A DNA stretch of 64,000 nt from positions 1 through 64,000 of the forward strand of contig NZ_JAGTUU010000001.1 of NCBI RefSeq assembly GCF_018224955.1, given 5' to 3'. This stretch comes from Thetidibacter halocola (GTDB taxonomy: Bacteria > Pseudomonadota > Alphaproteobacteria > Rhodobacterales > Rhodobacteraceae). Shown one piece after another: positions 25,052-32,103 of this stretch. Position 1 is the first letter of the stretch. The number at the start of each line of letters is the position of its first letter. Both the position numbers and the translations under genes were made by a program. The notes beneath the pieces are model-generated. The model had not been told where the DNA came from, did not search any database, and was given only the letters and a program-made list of their open reading frames with translations.

Positions 25052-26544
25052 ATGCCCCCGAACCAATCCCGTTCAACGCGGAAGGGCCGGAACCGCTGGT
25101 GCGGGAAATCGCCCCCGGCAAACCCTATCCCGTCGCAGCTCTGGGGCCGCTGCGCGCGGCTGTGGAGGCCGTGCAGGGCATGACGCAAGCCCCGGTGGCA
25201 ATCCCGGCTGCATCGGCCCTGTCCGTCGCGTCTCTGGCCGTGCAGGGCTTCGCTGATGTGGAAGCCCTGGGCGGCACGCAACCCACATCGCTTTTCGTTC
25301 TGACCATCGCACAAAGCGGGGAGCGGAAATCCTCTTGCGACAAACGGTTGATGGCGGCGCTGCGTGACCATGAAATGCAACGGGCCAAGGCGCAGCGCGA
25401 GGCGCACGCAAGCTGGCAGAACGCGCACGCGCTCTGGAAAGGCGAACGCGACCGCATCATGCGAGAGGCCACGAAAGTTGCAGGCGAGAAAAAGGCGGCA
25501 GCGCGGGCCGATCTGGACGCGCTCGGGCCAGAACCCGCCGCGCCGCCCGGCGCCGACCTGACCGTAACGGAACCGACCTTCTCGGGCCTGTCGAAGCTGT
25601 TTCAATCGGGGCAACCGTCGCTGGGTCTTTTCCACGATGAAGGCGGGCAATTCCTGGGCGGGCATGCGATGAACAGCGACAATGCCCAATCCACGATGGC
25701 GGCGCTGAACGGGCTATGGGGCGAAGGCACGATAAAGCGCACGCGCTCGGGTGACGGGCATTCGACGCTCTACGGGCGGCGGTTGGCGGCGCACCTGATG
25801 GTGCAGCCCGTCATTGCACGCGCATTCCTGGCCGACCCTCTGGCGGCAGGCTCGGGCTTTCTCGCCCGCTTCCTGATCTGCGAACCGCCCAGCACCATCG
25901 GCACGCGGTTCTACGCGAATGAAAGACGGGATGAGGCCGCGCTATCCGCCTTCGCAGCGCGCCTTTCCATCATTCTGGAAACGCCCCTGCCAATGGACCC
26001 GGAAACCCGCGCCTTGCAGCCCCGCACTTTGCCGCTTTCGGCGGGGGCACGTTCCCTGCTGATCGGATTTTCGGACTCCATAGAAGCGTTGCAGGCAAAG
26101 GGGCGCGAACTGGCCCACATTACCGGCGCAGCATCGAAGGCGGCGGAACAGGCGGCGCGCATCGCGGGCGTGCTGACGCTCTGGCGCGACCTGGACGCAG
26201 CACAGGTGGAGGCGGGCGACATGGCCGATGCAATCGACCTGGCGCAATTCTACCTGTCCGAGGCTTCGCGCCTTGCCAGCGCGGCGACCATATCGGCGGA
26301 AACCGACCGGGCCGAAACCCTGCGGCGGTGGCTGCTGGAAAGCTGGCCGCATCCCGAGATTACAAGCGCCGAGGTGGTGAACCGGGGGCCGAACCAACTG
26401 CGCGAACGGGTGAAGGCGCACGCGGCGTTGTCGCTTCTCGAAAAGGCCGGGTGGCTTGTGGCGCTCGACCCGGGAACGGTGATCCGGGGCAAAGCCCGCA
26501 AGGCGGCATGGCGGATCGTGCGGGGCGTGTGCAATGTGGTTTGA
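25048..26544 (+). CDS. DUF3987 protein (replicative helicase-like, element replication)
   Basis: 498 residues of the DUF3987 family, which usually follows Toprim primases in prophages and islands and is related to RecA/DnaB-type ATPases. Visible are LFVLTIAQSGERKSSCDKRLM (Walker-A-like, with the lysine but a modified loop), a charged coiled-coil insert (about 112-165), GLFHDEGGQFLGGHAMN, and a C-terminal winged-helix-like part (LRRWLLESWPHPEITSAEVV). It probably opens or loads replication proteins on the element's origin. No origin repeats were recognised nearby. Confidence 0.8.
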   Translation: MNAPEPIPFNAEGPEPLVREIAPGKPYPVAALGPLRAAVEAVQGMTQAPVAIPAASALSVASLAVQGFADVEALGGTQPTSLFVLTIAQSGERKSSCDKRLMAALRDHEMQRAKAQREAHASWQNAHALWKGERDRIMREATKVAGEKKAAARADLDALGPEPAAPPGADLTVTEPTFSGLSKLFQSGQPSLGLFHDEGGQFLGGHAMNSDNAQSTMAALNGLWGEGTIKRTRSGDGHSTLYGRRLAAHLMVQPVIARAFLADPLAAGSGFLARFLICEPPSTIGTRFYANERRDEAALSAFAARLSIILETPLPMDPETRALQPRTLPLSAGARSLLIGFSDSIEALQAKGRELAHITGAASKAAEQAARIAGVLTLWRDLDAAQVEAGDMADAIDLAQFYLSEASRLASAATISAETDRAETLRRWLLESWPHPEITSAEVVNRGPNQLRERVKAHAALSLLEKAGWLVALDPGTVIRGKARKAAWRIVRGVCNVV

Positions 26545-26842
26545 CGCACGGGCGGCATTGGCGCGGATCGAGGGCGGGGAACATCCCGCCCCCGAACCGC
26601 TCGACCGGCGGGATTCGCAGAATTCGCAGAATTCGCAGCCCCCCGCTGCTGAAACAGAAAAATACCCCGCCCAGCGCGCCCCGGCTCAATTCGCAGAATT
26701 CGCGGAATTCGCAACGGGCGAGCATCGAACCGCGCCGCCAACCTGCGCCGCCTGCGGCCTGGCCGACTGGCGGGTTTCGCTGACCGAACCGGACGGGCGC
26801 AAGCTGCATGTCGCCTGCTGGCAGCGCGAGGCGGGCATATGA
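26534..26842 (+). CDS. Small Cys-motif protein with repeat-encoded linker
   Basis: 102 residues, starting inside the DUF3987 gene's last codons. An N-terminal helix (MWFDARAALARIEGG) leads to a linker made of DSQNSQNSQ and AQFAEFAEFA, both encoded by GAATTC-containing 9-bp repeats. The C-terminal domain has CAACG...VACW, a Cys-x2-Cys plus later Cys that may bind zinc. It overlaps the HTH gene start by four bases. Its 3' end has a decayed copy at 19,095. Confidence 0.65.
   Translation: MWFDARAALARIEGGEHPAPEPLDRRDSQNSQNSQPPAAETEKYPAQRAPAQFAEFAEFATGEHRTAPPTCAACGLADWRVSLTEPDGRKLHVACWQREAGI
26612..26640 (+). repeat. GAATTC 9-bp tandem repeat, cluster 1
   Basis: Three consecutive units of the form (C/G)CAGAATT(C)G encode SQNSQNSQ. 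The unit is nine bases, so copy number can change without shifting the frame. Confidence 0.65.
26686..26712 (+). repeat. GAATTC 9-bp tandem repeat, cluster 2
   Basis: Three units of the same 9-bp repeat in a different reading phase encode AQFAEFAEFA, 46 bases after cluster 1 in the same gene. Confidence 0.65.
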
Positions 26843-27204
26843 CCGGGGCCGATTTGCGCGCTGCACGACTGGCGCAAGGATGGAGCCTGCGCGAACTCGC
26901 CCGCCGTGCCGGTGTATCGCATCGGGCCGTTGCCTATTGGGAAGCCCGCCCGAGGATTGACCCGCGCGGGCACGCGCCGAAACTGCTGACAGAGGCGCTC
27001 GGACTGAGCCTGCCGGATAGTTATCGGACCAATACGCGCACGCGTGAAAGGGTCTTACCGATTTTTCTGCGCCATGCCGCAAACGGCGCGACCCAAGCCC
27101 GTGATCTGCGGCGCTCGAACGCGAAAAGGCACGCCCTGCCGTGCAAAGTCCGAACCCGGCAAGCGGCGCTGTCGGTTTCACGGCGGATGCAGCACCGGGC
27201 CTAG
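26839..27204 (+). CDS. Helix-turn-helix (Xre-like) protein, possibly the front half of a broken HTH-HGG fusion
   Basis: Up to 121 residues. The N-terminal domain MTGADLRAARLAQGWSLRELARRAGVSHRAVAYWEARP is a clear Xre-type HTH. The last ~45 residues (after RERVLPIFL) are basic and unstructured in appearance and overlap the HGG gene in another frame. In related elements the HTH is, to my memory, fused in frame to an HGG-STG domain, so a one- or two-base shift near 27,050-27,080 may have separated them here. Confidence 0.6.
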   Translation: MTGADLRAARLAQGWSLRELARRAGVSHRAVAYWEARPRIDPRGHAPKLLTEALGLSLPDSYRTNTRTRERVLPIFLRHAANGATQARDLRRSNAKRHALPCKVRTRQAALSVSRRMQHRA

Positions 27205-27310
27205 GACGCCGGAAGGCCGTGAACGTATCGCGGAAGCCCAGCGCAGGCGGTGGGCGGCATGGCGTGCCGCGCAGAAGCCTTCAACGGCTTCCGAACGCGA
27301 GGCGATTTGA
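27074..27310 (+). CDS. HGG-motif small basic protein
   Basis: 78 residues from ATG 27074 (GTG 27044 is possible; neither has a good ribosome binding site). The conserved block is CGARTRKGTPCR...RRCRFHGGCSTGPRTPEGRERIAEAQRRRWAAW, with Cys and His that could bind zinc and a basic helix. The motif is widespread in alphaproteobacterial prophages and islands; its function is unknown. It overlaps the HTH gene by about 130 bases. A frameshifted copy exists at 18,892. Confidence 0.65.
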   Translation: MPQTARPKPVICGARTRKGTPCRAKSEPGKRRCRFHGGCSTGPRTPEGRERIAEAQRRRWAAWRAAQKPSTASEREAI

Positions 27311-27491
27311 CCAAGAATTTCTTTTGCAATGACTGGAGACAAAGCGCGAACAAAGAATTCCGACTATTATTGTTTGGTTAGTTGGTGCCTCAGTGAGTTG
27401 TTCAAGTTGTGTTCGCAGGATTTTTCCTGCGCGGCGCACGACCTCTGTCCCTTGGTCATTTACGCGCCTCTTGGGTATTGATGACGCGCAG

Positions 27492-27523
27492 CCCGCGACC
27501 ACTTCAAGGTCGCGGGTTTTTTT
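27492..27523 (+). terminator. Strong terminator ending the replication module
   Basis: Nine-bp perfect stem CCCGCGACC/GGTCGCGGG (27492-27500 with 27508-27516), loop ACTTCAA, then seven T. It separates the replication genes from the cargo. The rest of 27,311-27,754 is AT-richer, holds one GCTTTCC dyad and the promoter of the next gene, and has no convincing gene. Confidence 0.88.
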
Positions 27524-27580
27524 CTCTTTGCAAGAGAAACCTACATGCCAGAAGAAAGCTGCACGGGACCGCCGCGCCGC

Positions 27581-27601
27581 GCTTTCCTAATGCAGGAAAG
27601 C
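27581..27601. repeat. GCTTTCC-N7-GGAAAGC dyad, copy 1
   Basis: Perfect 7-bp inverted repeat with a 7-base centre (TAATGCA). Similar dyads occur at 29,590 and 29,631, so three copies flank the cargo genes. Confidence 0.6.
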
Positions 27602-27754
27602 CCTAGAAATGAGCATGGCGGCGCGACATGGCTGAGACGGTATGCCTTCGCAAAATGTCTGTGCGCATTGAAGGTCACACGGGCAGATTCAGCTTTGTCG
27701 GCTGAAGGTCGGCTGATACCTTGAACGTAGTCCCGTTGGATTCGAGGTATTGTA

Positions 27755-28501
27755 ATGATCAAGCTTTTCTTGCTGGCCTCGGTGCTGGCGTGTCTCAGTG
27801 TGGACCTTGCTCAAGCCAAGACAGTGATTTTGGATGCGATGGGTGAGTTGGGAGAGATCGTCCTCGATAACGATGAAATATTGACTGTCGAAGACGGCTT
27901 CTCGTTCCTCGCCTGCGATTATCATTATTGTGCACCGGGCGGCGACGTGATTACCATCGGGACTAGGACCGGTGACAGAAAATCTGAGCTCTCTTCTGTG
28001 TCAGGGAAGAGATTTGATTTAATCTCAGCGGACCTCTCAACCTTCGTGAGATATTGGCGCACAGGCTTTGGCGATCGGCTTTACAATACAGAATCTGACG
28101 GTCAGCCGTGCGGTTCTTCATGCGATTATTGGCAGTGGGCTTTCTACGAGAGCCTAACTTTTGAGAGCCTAGGGGTGCTGGGCTACCGTAACGGCAAGCT
28201 AGTTGCGGATGCCTATTTCTCTGATGGTGCTCAGGACTTCGAATTCGACAAAGCGTTCAGGAATCTGGATTCGGTGCAATTCGTGGCTCGTGTTCCTGAT
28301 GCCCAAACAGGTTACTGGCCTCCGTCCGAAGAGCGCACCGAATATTGCTACGTAGCCTCAGGCAACCTATCTTGTTCTCGGATTTCTATTGATGAAATCA
28401 TCCTTCGCCCCGTCCCGCTGCCTGCAGCCTTGCCGCTGAGCCTTGCAGGGCTGGGGCTTCTCGTGTTGGCTGGCAAACGCCGAAAGAAGGCGGCAGCATG
28501 A
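27755..28501 (+). CDS. VPLPA-CTERM sorted surface protein (island cargo)
   Basis: 248 residues. A Sec signal peptide (MIKLFLLASVLACLSVDLAQA) opens the protein; the middle is an unrecognised globular domain with several cysteines (CDYHYCAPGG, CGSSCDYW, CYVASGNLSC). The C-terminus, VPLPAALPLSLAGLGLLVLAG plus KRRKKAAA, is the VPLPA-CTERM tripartite sorting signal (motif, membrane helix, basic tail) processed by a rhodobacterial exosortase. The product is expected at the cell surface or in the polymer matrix. GAGG precedes the ATG. Codon use is clearly AT-richer than in the replication genes, which suggests separate acquisition. The exosortase itself is not in the window. Confidence 0.8.
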   Translation: MIKLFLLASVLACLSVDLAQAKTVILDAMGELGEIVLDNDEILTVEDGFSFLACDYHYCAPGGDVITIGTRTGDRKSELSSVSGKRFDLISADLSTFVRYWRTGFGDRLYNTESDGQPCGSSCDYWQWAFYESLTFESLGVLGYRNGKLVADAYFSDGAQDFEFDKAFRNLDSVQFVARVPDAQTGYWPPSEERTEYCYVASGNLSCSRISIDEIILRPVPLPAALPLSLAGLGLLVLAGKRRKKAAA

Positions 28502-28762
28502 GTAAGCCGACACCCCGACTGGCAAGAACAGAAAGAGAGCCATAAGGTTCCGGCTTGGCGCTGCGAGGCCGTGGGTGGGGCAATTCTTTGCCGCAATGCC
28601 TTGGGAACCGGCGGTGGGCTGCCATTTTCGCGCATTCACAAAATGGAGATTTCGACTGCCGGTCAGCCGTGCCGAATATCTCGCTGACCTAGTAAAATCC
28701 GGCTATCATTGAATTTCAGCTGCTTAACCCGTCTGTGGGTGCCGATTTATCGAGGATGCGCC

Positions 28763-29038
28763 ATGCCTGGACCCGACCCGCACGCCCTCTGGATCGAGAG
28801 CGACGAACCGCCTTACCGGGTTTGCTTCCAAGCCTATTTCTGGACCGGCAACAACGGCAACCGTAGGGCGCGCGCAAACGCAATCCTGCGCCGCCTGTAT
28901 CACCGGGACTGGGTCTGCCGGTGGTGCGGCGACGATCTGCCCGACTATGTGCGGGCCGATGCGCTGTATTGTTGCCAAGGGTGTAGGAAGCGAGGCGCGC
29001 GAGAACGGCGCAAGGCGCGGGCTGATATGCAAGCTTGA
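28763..29038 (+). CDS. Small zinc-ribbon-like protein
   Basis: 91 residues from ATG 28763 (GAGG seven bases upstream). The C-terminal half has C-R-W-C then YCCQGCRKRGARERR, a CxxC...CxxC zinc-binding pattern resembling treble-clef/HNH-associated modules, with a basic tail. The N-terminal half (ALWIESDEPPYRVCFQAYFWTGNNGNRRARANAILRRLY) is unrecognised. No HNH histidine motif is visible, so a nuclease role is not claimed. Base composition is higher in GC than the cargo gene before it. Confidence 0.6.
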   Translation: MPGPDPHALWIESDEPPYRVCFQAYFWTGNNGNRRARANAILRRLYHRDWVCRWCGDDLPDYVRADALYCCQGCRKRGARERRKARADMQA

Positions 29039-29093
29039 CGCTGGCTAATTTTCTCGCGGATTGAGCCAAACAAATCCAAGAGGACAACCAGAT

Positions 29094-29459
29094 CTATAGG
29101 CAACTCTTCTCGACTATAGCGTTCCTTACTGCGGCGAAGCGGGCACGAAGCACACGCGCCTCTTGGTCTTGTCGCATCTGCGCGCCCATCGCGTAGCCGC
29201 TTGCATACGATCCGGCAATATTGGCCACTCCATACTGACCCTGTGAGGAAGTTAATCCCTGAGAACCATAAGGGCTTCCGCCGAAAAGCTGGATTTCCTC
29301 AGCCAGTAGCTTCCTCTCCGCAAGCAGTTGTTCGCATGACATAGACGCTACGGAAGCCGGGGCGCTCGGAGCAGGTATGGTTTGCTGTGTGGAAGTTGTA
29401 GTTTGGCAGGCCACCAAGAGGCAGACGGAAGCCAATGAAATCGCGAATTCTTTCGTCAT
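29094..29459 (-). CDS. Small lipoprotein (island cargo)
   Basis: 121 residues; the signal peptide ends in a lipobox (LVAC, Cys at about 18). The mature part is Thr/Pro/Ala-rich, then a helix (SCEQLLAERKLLAEEIQLFGG), a Gly/Ser/Tyr-rich segment (SPYGSQGLTSSQGQYGVANIAGSYASGYAMGAQM) and a final helix ending in KSCL. It is the only leftward gene of the island and converges on the zinc-ribbon gene. Function unknown. Confidence 0.65.
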   Translation of the reverse strand: MTKEFAISLASVCLLVACQTTTSTQQTIPAPSAPASVASMSCEQLLAERKLLAEEIQLFGGSPYGSQGLTSSQGQYGVANIAGSYASGYAMGAQMRQDQEARVLRARFAAVRNAIVEKSCL

Positions 29460-29589
29460 GGATCAAACCTCAAAAATACGAATCCCACTCGACCTTAAGA
29501 TAGGCTGACAAAGGCTTGTGAAGAAATCTAGCCGCTACAAGGCGGGCGCATCGCGAAGTGGCTAGTCGGGCTAGATCGAGACAAGCCAC

Positions 29590-29652
29590 GCTTTCCATAT
29601 GCAGGAAAGGTCAGGGCAGCGACGCGACGCGCTTTCCTTAAAGCAGGAAAGC
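29590..29652. repeat. GCTTTCC-type dyads, copies 2 and 3
   Basis: 29590-29609 (GCTTTCC-N7-GGAAAG, last base differs) and 29631-29652 (GCTTTCC-N8-GGAAAGC). They lie upstream of the island end. Between 29,460 and 29,812 there is no gene; the stretch also holds end repeat C. Confidence 0.6.
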
Positions 29653-29710
29653 CCGAAGACAGCGCACGGCGCTGCGTTCTGGACCGGTATCGTCAGGCAA
29701 ACATTCCAGC

Positions 29711-29761
29711 GAAATCCGGGGCAGTCCGCGTCACGGTGGGGGACATGATGGGGGATGGTAA
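29711..29761 (+). repeat. Island-end repeat, copy C
   Basis: Begins GAAATCC, includes CCGCGTCACGG and CATGATGGGGGATGG. Closely related to copy A (21,462) and partly to copy B (21,672). It starts 101 bases before the attR core, inside the island. Confidence 0.7.
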
Positions 29762-29811
29762 AAAATCCGATGCCGTTTTGATTTTTAGATTCAATGACAT
29801 GCGTGATTTTT

Positions 29812-29827
29812 GTGGCGGAGAGACAGG
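29812..29827. repeat. Right attachment core (attR), tRNA 3' end
   Basis: The same 16 bp as at 21562. It covers the CCA end, discriminator base and 3' acceptor strand of the tRNA gene, so integration leaves the tRNA intact. Confidence 0.85.
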
Positions 29828-29902
29828 GATTCGAACCCTGGGTGGACTTGCGCCCACAACGGTTTTCGAGACCGCCCCGTTCGACCACTCCGGCACCTCT
29901 CC
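29813..29902 (-). tRNA. tRNA-Ser(CGA)
   Basis: 90 bases on the minus strand including encoded CCA (29813-29815). The acceptor begins GGAGAGG and pairs with TCTCTCC plus discriminator G. The D-arm is CCGGAGTGG, the anticodon loop is TCTCGAAAA with anticodon CGA (reads UCG), a long variable arm identifies a class II serine tRNA, and the T-loop is GGTTCGAATCC. It is the integration target of the island on its left. Confidence 0.95.
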
Positions 29903-30062
29903 GCGGGGGTCTTGGTGGCGCAGCGTGTAGCCAATGCCGTGCGCGCATGCAACACCCAAAATCGGCTCTTTTCCGCGACCTCGCGCAAAGCGTGATCGGC
30001 CCGCCCTTGGAAATCGCCGCCGTCGCCGGTAGGGTGCGTGCGATTTCCTGACAGGAGCCTTC

Positions 30063-30872
30063 ATGCTGCGCCGTCTCGTGCCGATTCTCTGCCTTGTCGT
30101 CCTTGCCCTGCCGCTGCGCGCGCAGACCGTGGATGCGTTGTTCGACCAGCTGCGCCTTTCCGAGATGATCGAGGTCATGCGCGAGGAGGGGCTTGATTAT
30201 GGCCGGGAACTGGGCACCGACATGTTCGCCGGCGGCTCCAATCCGCAATGGACCGCGATCCTCGACCGGATCTATGATACCGGGCGGATGGAGGCGCTGG
30301 TGCGCGCCCGCTTTGACGCGTCGCTGACCGGAACGGACATCGCGCCGCTGTCCGACTTCTTCACCACCGAGACCGGGCAAGAGATCGTCGCGCTGGAACT
30401 GGGCGCGCGGCAGGCGATGATCGACTCCGCTACCGAGGAGGCGGCGCGCCAGACCTTCCGCGAGCGCGAGAACCAGGACGGGACCCGGATGGAGCAGGTG
30501 ACCGCCTTCGTCGAGGCAAACGACCTGATCGAGACCAACGTGGCCGGGGCGCTGAACGCCTCGTATCGCTTCTATGCCGGGCTGGTCGAAGGCGGTGGGC
30601 TGGAGATGTCGGAATCCGAGATCCTGGCCGATGTCTGGTCGCAGGAGGAGGACACGCGAGGCGACACGCGCGAATGGCTCTTTGCCTACCTGCTGATGGC
30701 GTATGAACCGCTGTCGGACGACCAGATGGCGGCGTATCTCGATCTTGCGCGCAGCCCCGAGGGGCAGGCGCTGAACCGGGCGCTATTCGATGCGTTCAAC
30801 CGGATGTATGACGACATCTCCTACGCGCTGGGGCTTGCCACGGCGCAGCAGATGCAGGGGCAAGACCTGTAA
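30063..30872 (+). CDS. DUF2059 periplasmic protein
   Basis: 269 residues with a Sec signal peptide (LVPILCLVVLALPLRAQ) and an AGGAG site before the ATG. The rest is an all-helical DUF2059-type protein; the segment LSDFFTTETGQEIVALE and the later repeat-like LSDDQMAAYLDLARSPEGQALNRALF are the family hallmark. No catalytic residues are evident. It is the first chromosomal gene right of the tRNA. Function unknown. Confidence 0.75.
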   Translation: MLRRLVPILCLVVLALPLRAQTVDALFDQLRLSEMIEVMREEGLDYGRELGTDMFAGGSNPQWTAILDRIYDTGRMEALVRARFDASLTGTDIAPLSDFFTTETGQEIVALELGARQAMIDSATEEAARQTFRERENQDGTRMEQVTAFVEANDLIETNVAGALNASYRFYAGLVEGGGLEMSESEILADVWSQEEDTRGDTREWLFAYLLMAYEPLSDDQMAAYLDLARSPEGQALNRALFDAFNRMYDDISYALGLATAQQMQGQDL

Positions 30873-30891
30873 TCAGGTGGGCCTTTGCGGC

Positions 30892-30920
30892 TTGACAGCG
30901 ACGTGGACGACGGCCATACA
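30892..30920 (+). promoter_or_regulatory. Promoter of rplU-rpmA
   Basis: TTGACA (30892-30897), 17-bp spacer, CATACA (30915-30920): a near-consensus housekeeping promoter starting 20 bases after the preceding stop and about 180 bases before rplU. Confidence 0.7.
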
Positions 30921-30934
30921 GCGCCCACTCGGGA

Positions 30935-30965
30935 CGGGGCCTTGGCCCCGCCTTTGTGTTTTTTA
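30935..30965 (+). promoter_or_regulatory. Leader hairpin upstream of rplU
   Basis: Seven-bp stem CGGGGCC/GGCCCCG with a two-base loop (30935-30950), followed by a T-rich run (TTTGTGTTTTTT). It lies inside the transcribed leader and looks like an intrinsic terminator or attenuator; ribosomal-protein autoregulation through this leader is possible but unproven. Confidence 0.5.
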
Positions 30966-31069
30966 CAATGACGGTTCCGCGAGGAACGCGCTGTTCGAGG
31001 CGGGCATGGATGCCCACAACACCCGGCGACGGGGGCCGAAGGACGCGGCAGACAAGAAGGACGACGCGC

Positions 31070-31666
31070 ATGTTCGCGGTGATGAAGACCGGCGGCAAGC
31101 AATACAAGGTCCAGTCGGGCGATACGCTCCGGGTGGAAAAGCTGGCCGCAGACGCGGGTGAAACCGTGCAGTTCAACGACATCCTCATGCTGGGCGGCGA
31201 CTCTGTCGTCATCGGCAGCCCGCTGGTGGCCGGTGCCGCCGTGCAGGCCGAGGTGATCGACCAGATCAAGGGTGACAAGCTCATCCACTTCGTGAAGCGC
31301 CGCCGCAAGCACAGCTCGCAGCGCACAAAGGGCCACCGCCAGCAGTTGACCCTGCTCAAGATCACCGAGATCCTGGCCGACGGCGCCGACAAGACCGGCG
31401 TCAAGGCCGCGATGGGCGCGGGTTCCGTTCCCGCCGCCGCCAAGGCAGCCGCTCCGGCCAGCGCCAAGCCGGCCAAGGCCGCCGCAGCACCCGCGGCCGC
31501 AGGCGACGACCTGACGCAGATCACCGGTGTCGGCCCCGCCGCCGCCAAGAAGCTGAACGAGGCCGGTATCACGACCTTCGCACAGCTTGCCGCCGTGGAC
31601 CCCGAGACCTTCGAGGCCACCAAGGTCAAGCCCGAATGGGTCGACCAGGCCAAGACCCTGGTCTGA
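31070..31666 (+). CDS. rplU: 50S ribosomal protein L21 with helix-hairpin-helix extension
   Basis: 198 residues. Residues 1-102 are canonical L21 ([20 protein letters not shown] ... [26 protein letters not shown]). An Ala/Lys/Pro-rich linker (about 105-145) leads to a helix-hairpin-helix ([29 protein letters not shown]) of the type seen in many Rhodobacterales L21 proteins. Start ATG 31070 follows an AAGAAGGA site. L21 binds 23S rRNA; the extension's role is unknown. It is followed 19 bases later by rpmA. Confidence 0.95.
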   Translation: MFAVMKTGGKQYKVQSGDTLRVEKLAADAGETVQFNDILMLGGDSVVIGSPLVAGAAVQAEVIDQIKGDKLIHFVKRRRKHSSQRTKGHRQQLTLLKITEILADGADKTGVKAAMGAGSVPAAAKAAAPASAKPAKAAAAPAAAGDDLTQITGVGPAAAKKLNEAGITTFAQLAAVDPETFEATKVKPEWVDQAKTLV

Positions 31667-31685
31667 GTTAGAAGGAGAGACACTC

Positions 31686-31955
<270 letters not shown>

Positions 31956-31980
31956 GCCGACCTTAACGGTTTTGAACCAG

Positions 31981-32013
31981 AAGGGGATCGGCGGAACGGC
32001 CGATCCCCTTTGC
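31981..32013 (+). terminator. Terminator after rpmA
   Basis: Twelve-bp perfect stem (31981-31992 with 31999-32010) and six-base loop GGAACG, ending in CCCCTTT. It starts 26 bases after the rpmA stop. Confidence 0.75.
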
Positions 32014-32103
32014 CGTTCAGGGGCCACGCGCCCGTCGCACCGCTGCCAAAATGGCGGTGCAATTTGGCGGCGCGCTTCATCGCACGGGAACAGGAGGGTG
32101 CCG

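Larger units (their letters stand above)
21562..29827. mobile_element. Integrative island in the tRNA-Ser(CGA) gene
   Basis: About 8.27 kb bounded by the 16-bp direct repeat GTGGCGGAGAGACAGG (21562-21577 and 29812-29827). The right copy is the 3' end of tRNA-Ser including CCA. It carries a tyrosine integrase next to the left core, an AlpA regulator, a replication-type module (Toprim primase, DUF3987 protein), small genes, and a variable right part with a VPLPA-CTERM protein, a zinc-ribbon protein and a lipoprotein. There are no structural phage, conjugation or toxin genes, so it resembles a satellite or minimal integrative element. The replication genes overlap by a few bases and run in one direction. 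Confidence 0.88.

Noticed and set aside
27393-27606. Two overlapping short open frames after the HGG gene
   Set aside because: They run through a perfect terminator stem and T-run, have no ribosome binding site and no family resemblance.
21562-29827. The island as a hidden defence system
   Set aside because: No nuclease, ATPase sensor, toxin-antitoxin pair or reverse transcriptase was recognised; the cargo is a sorted surface protein, a zinc-ribbon protein and a lipoprotein.
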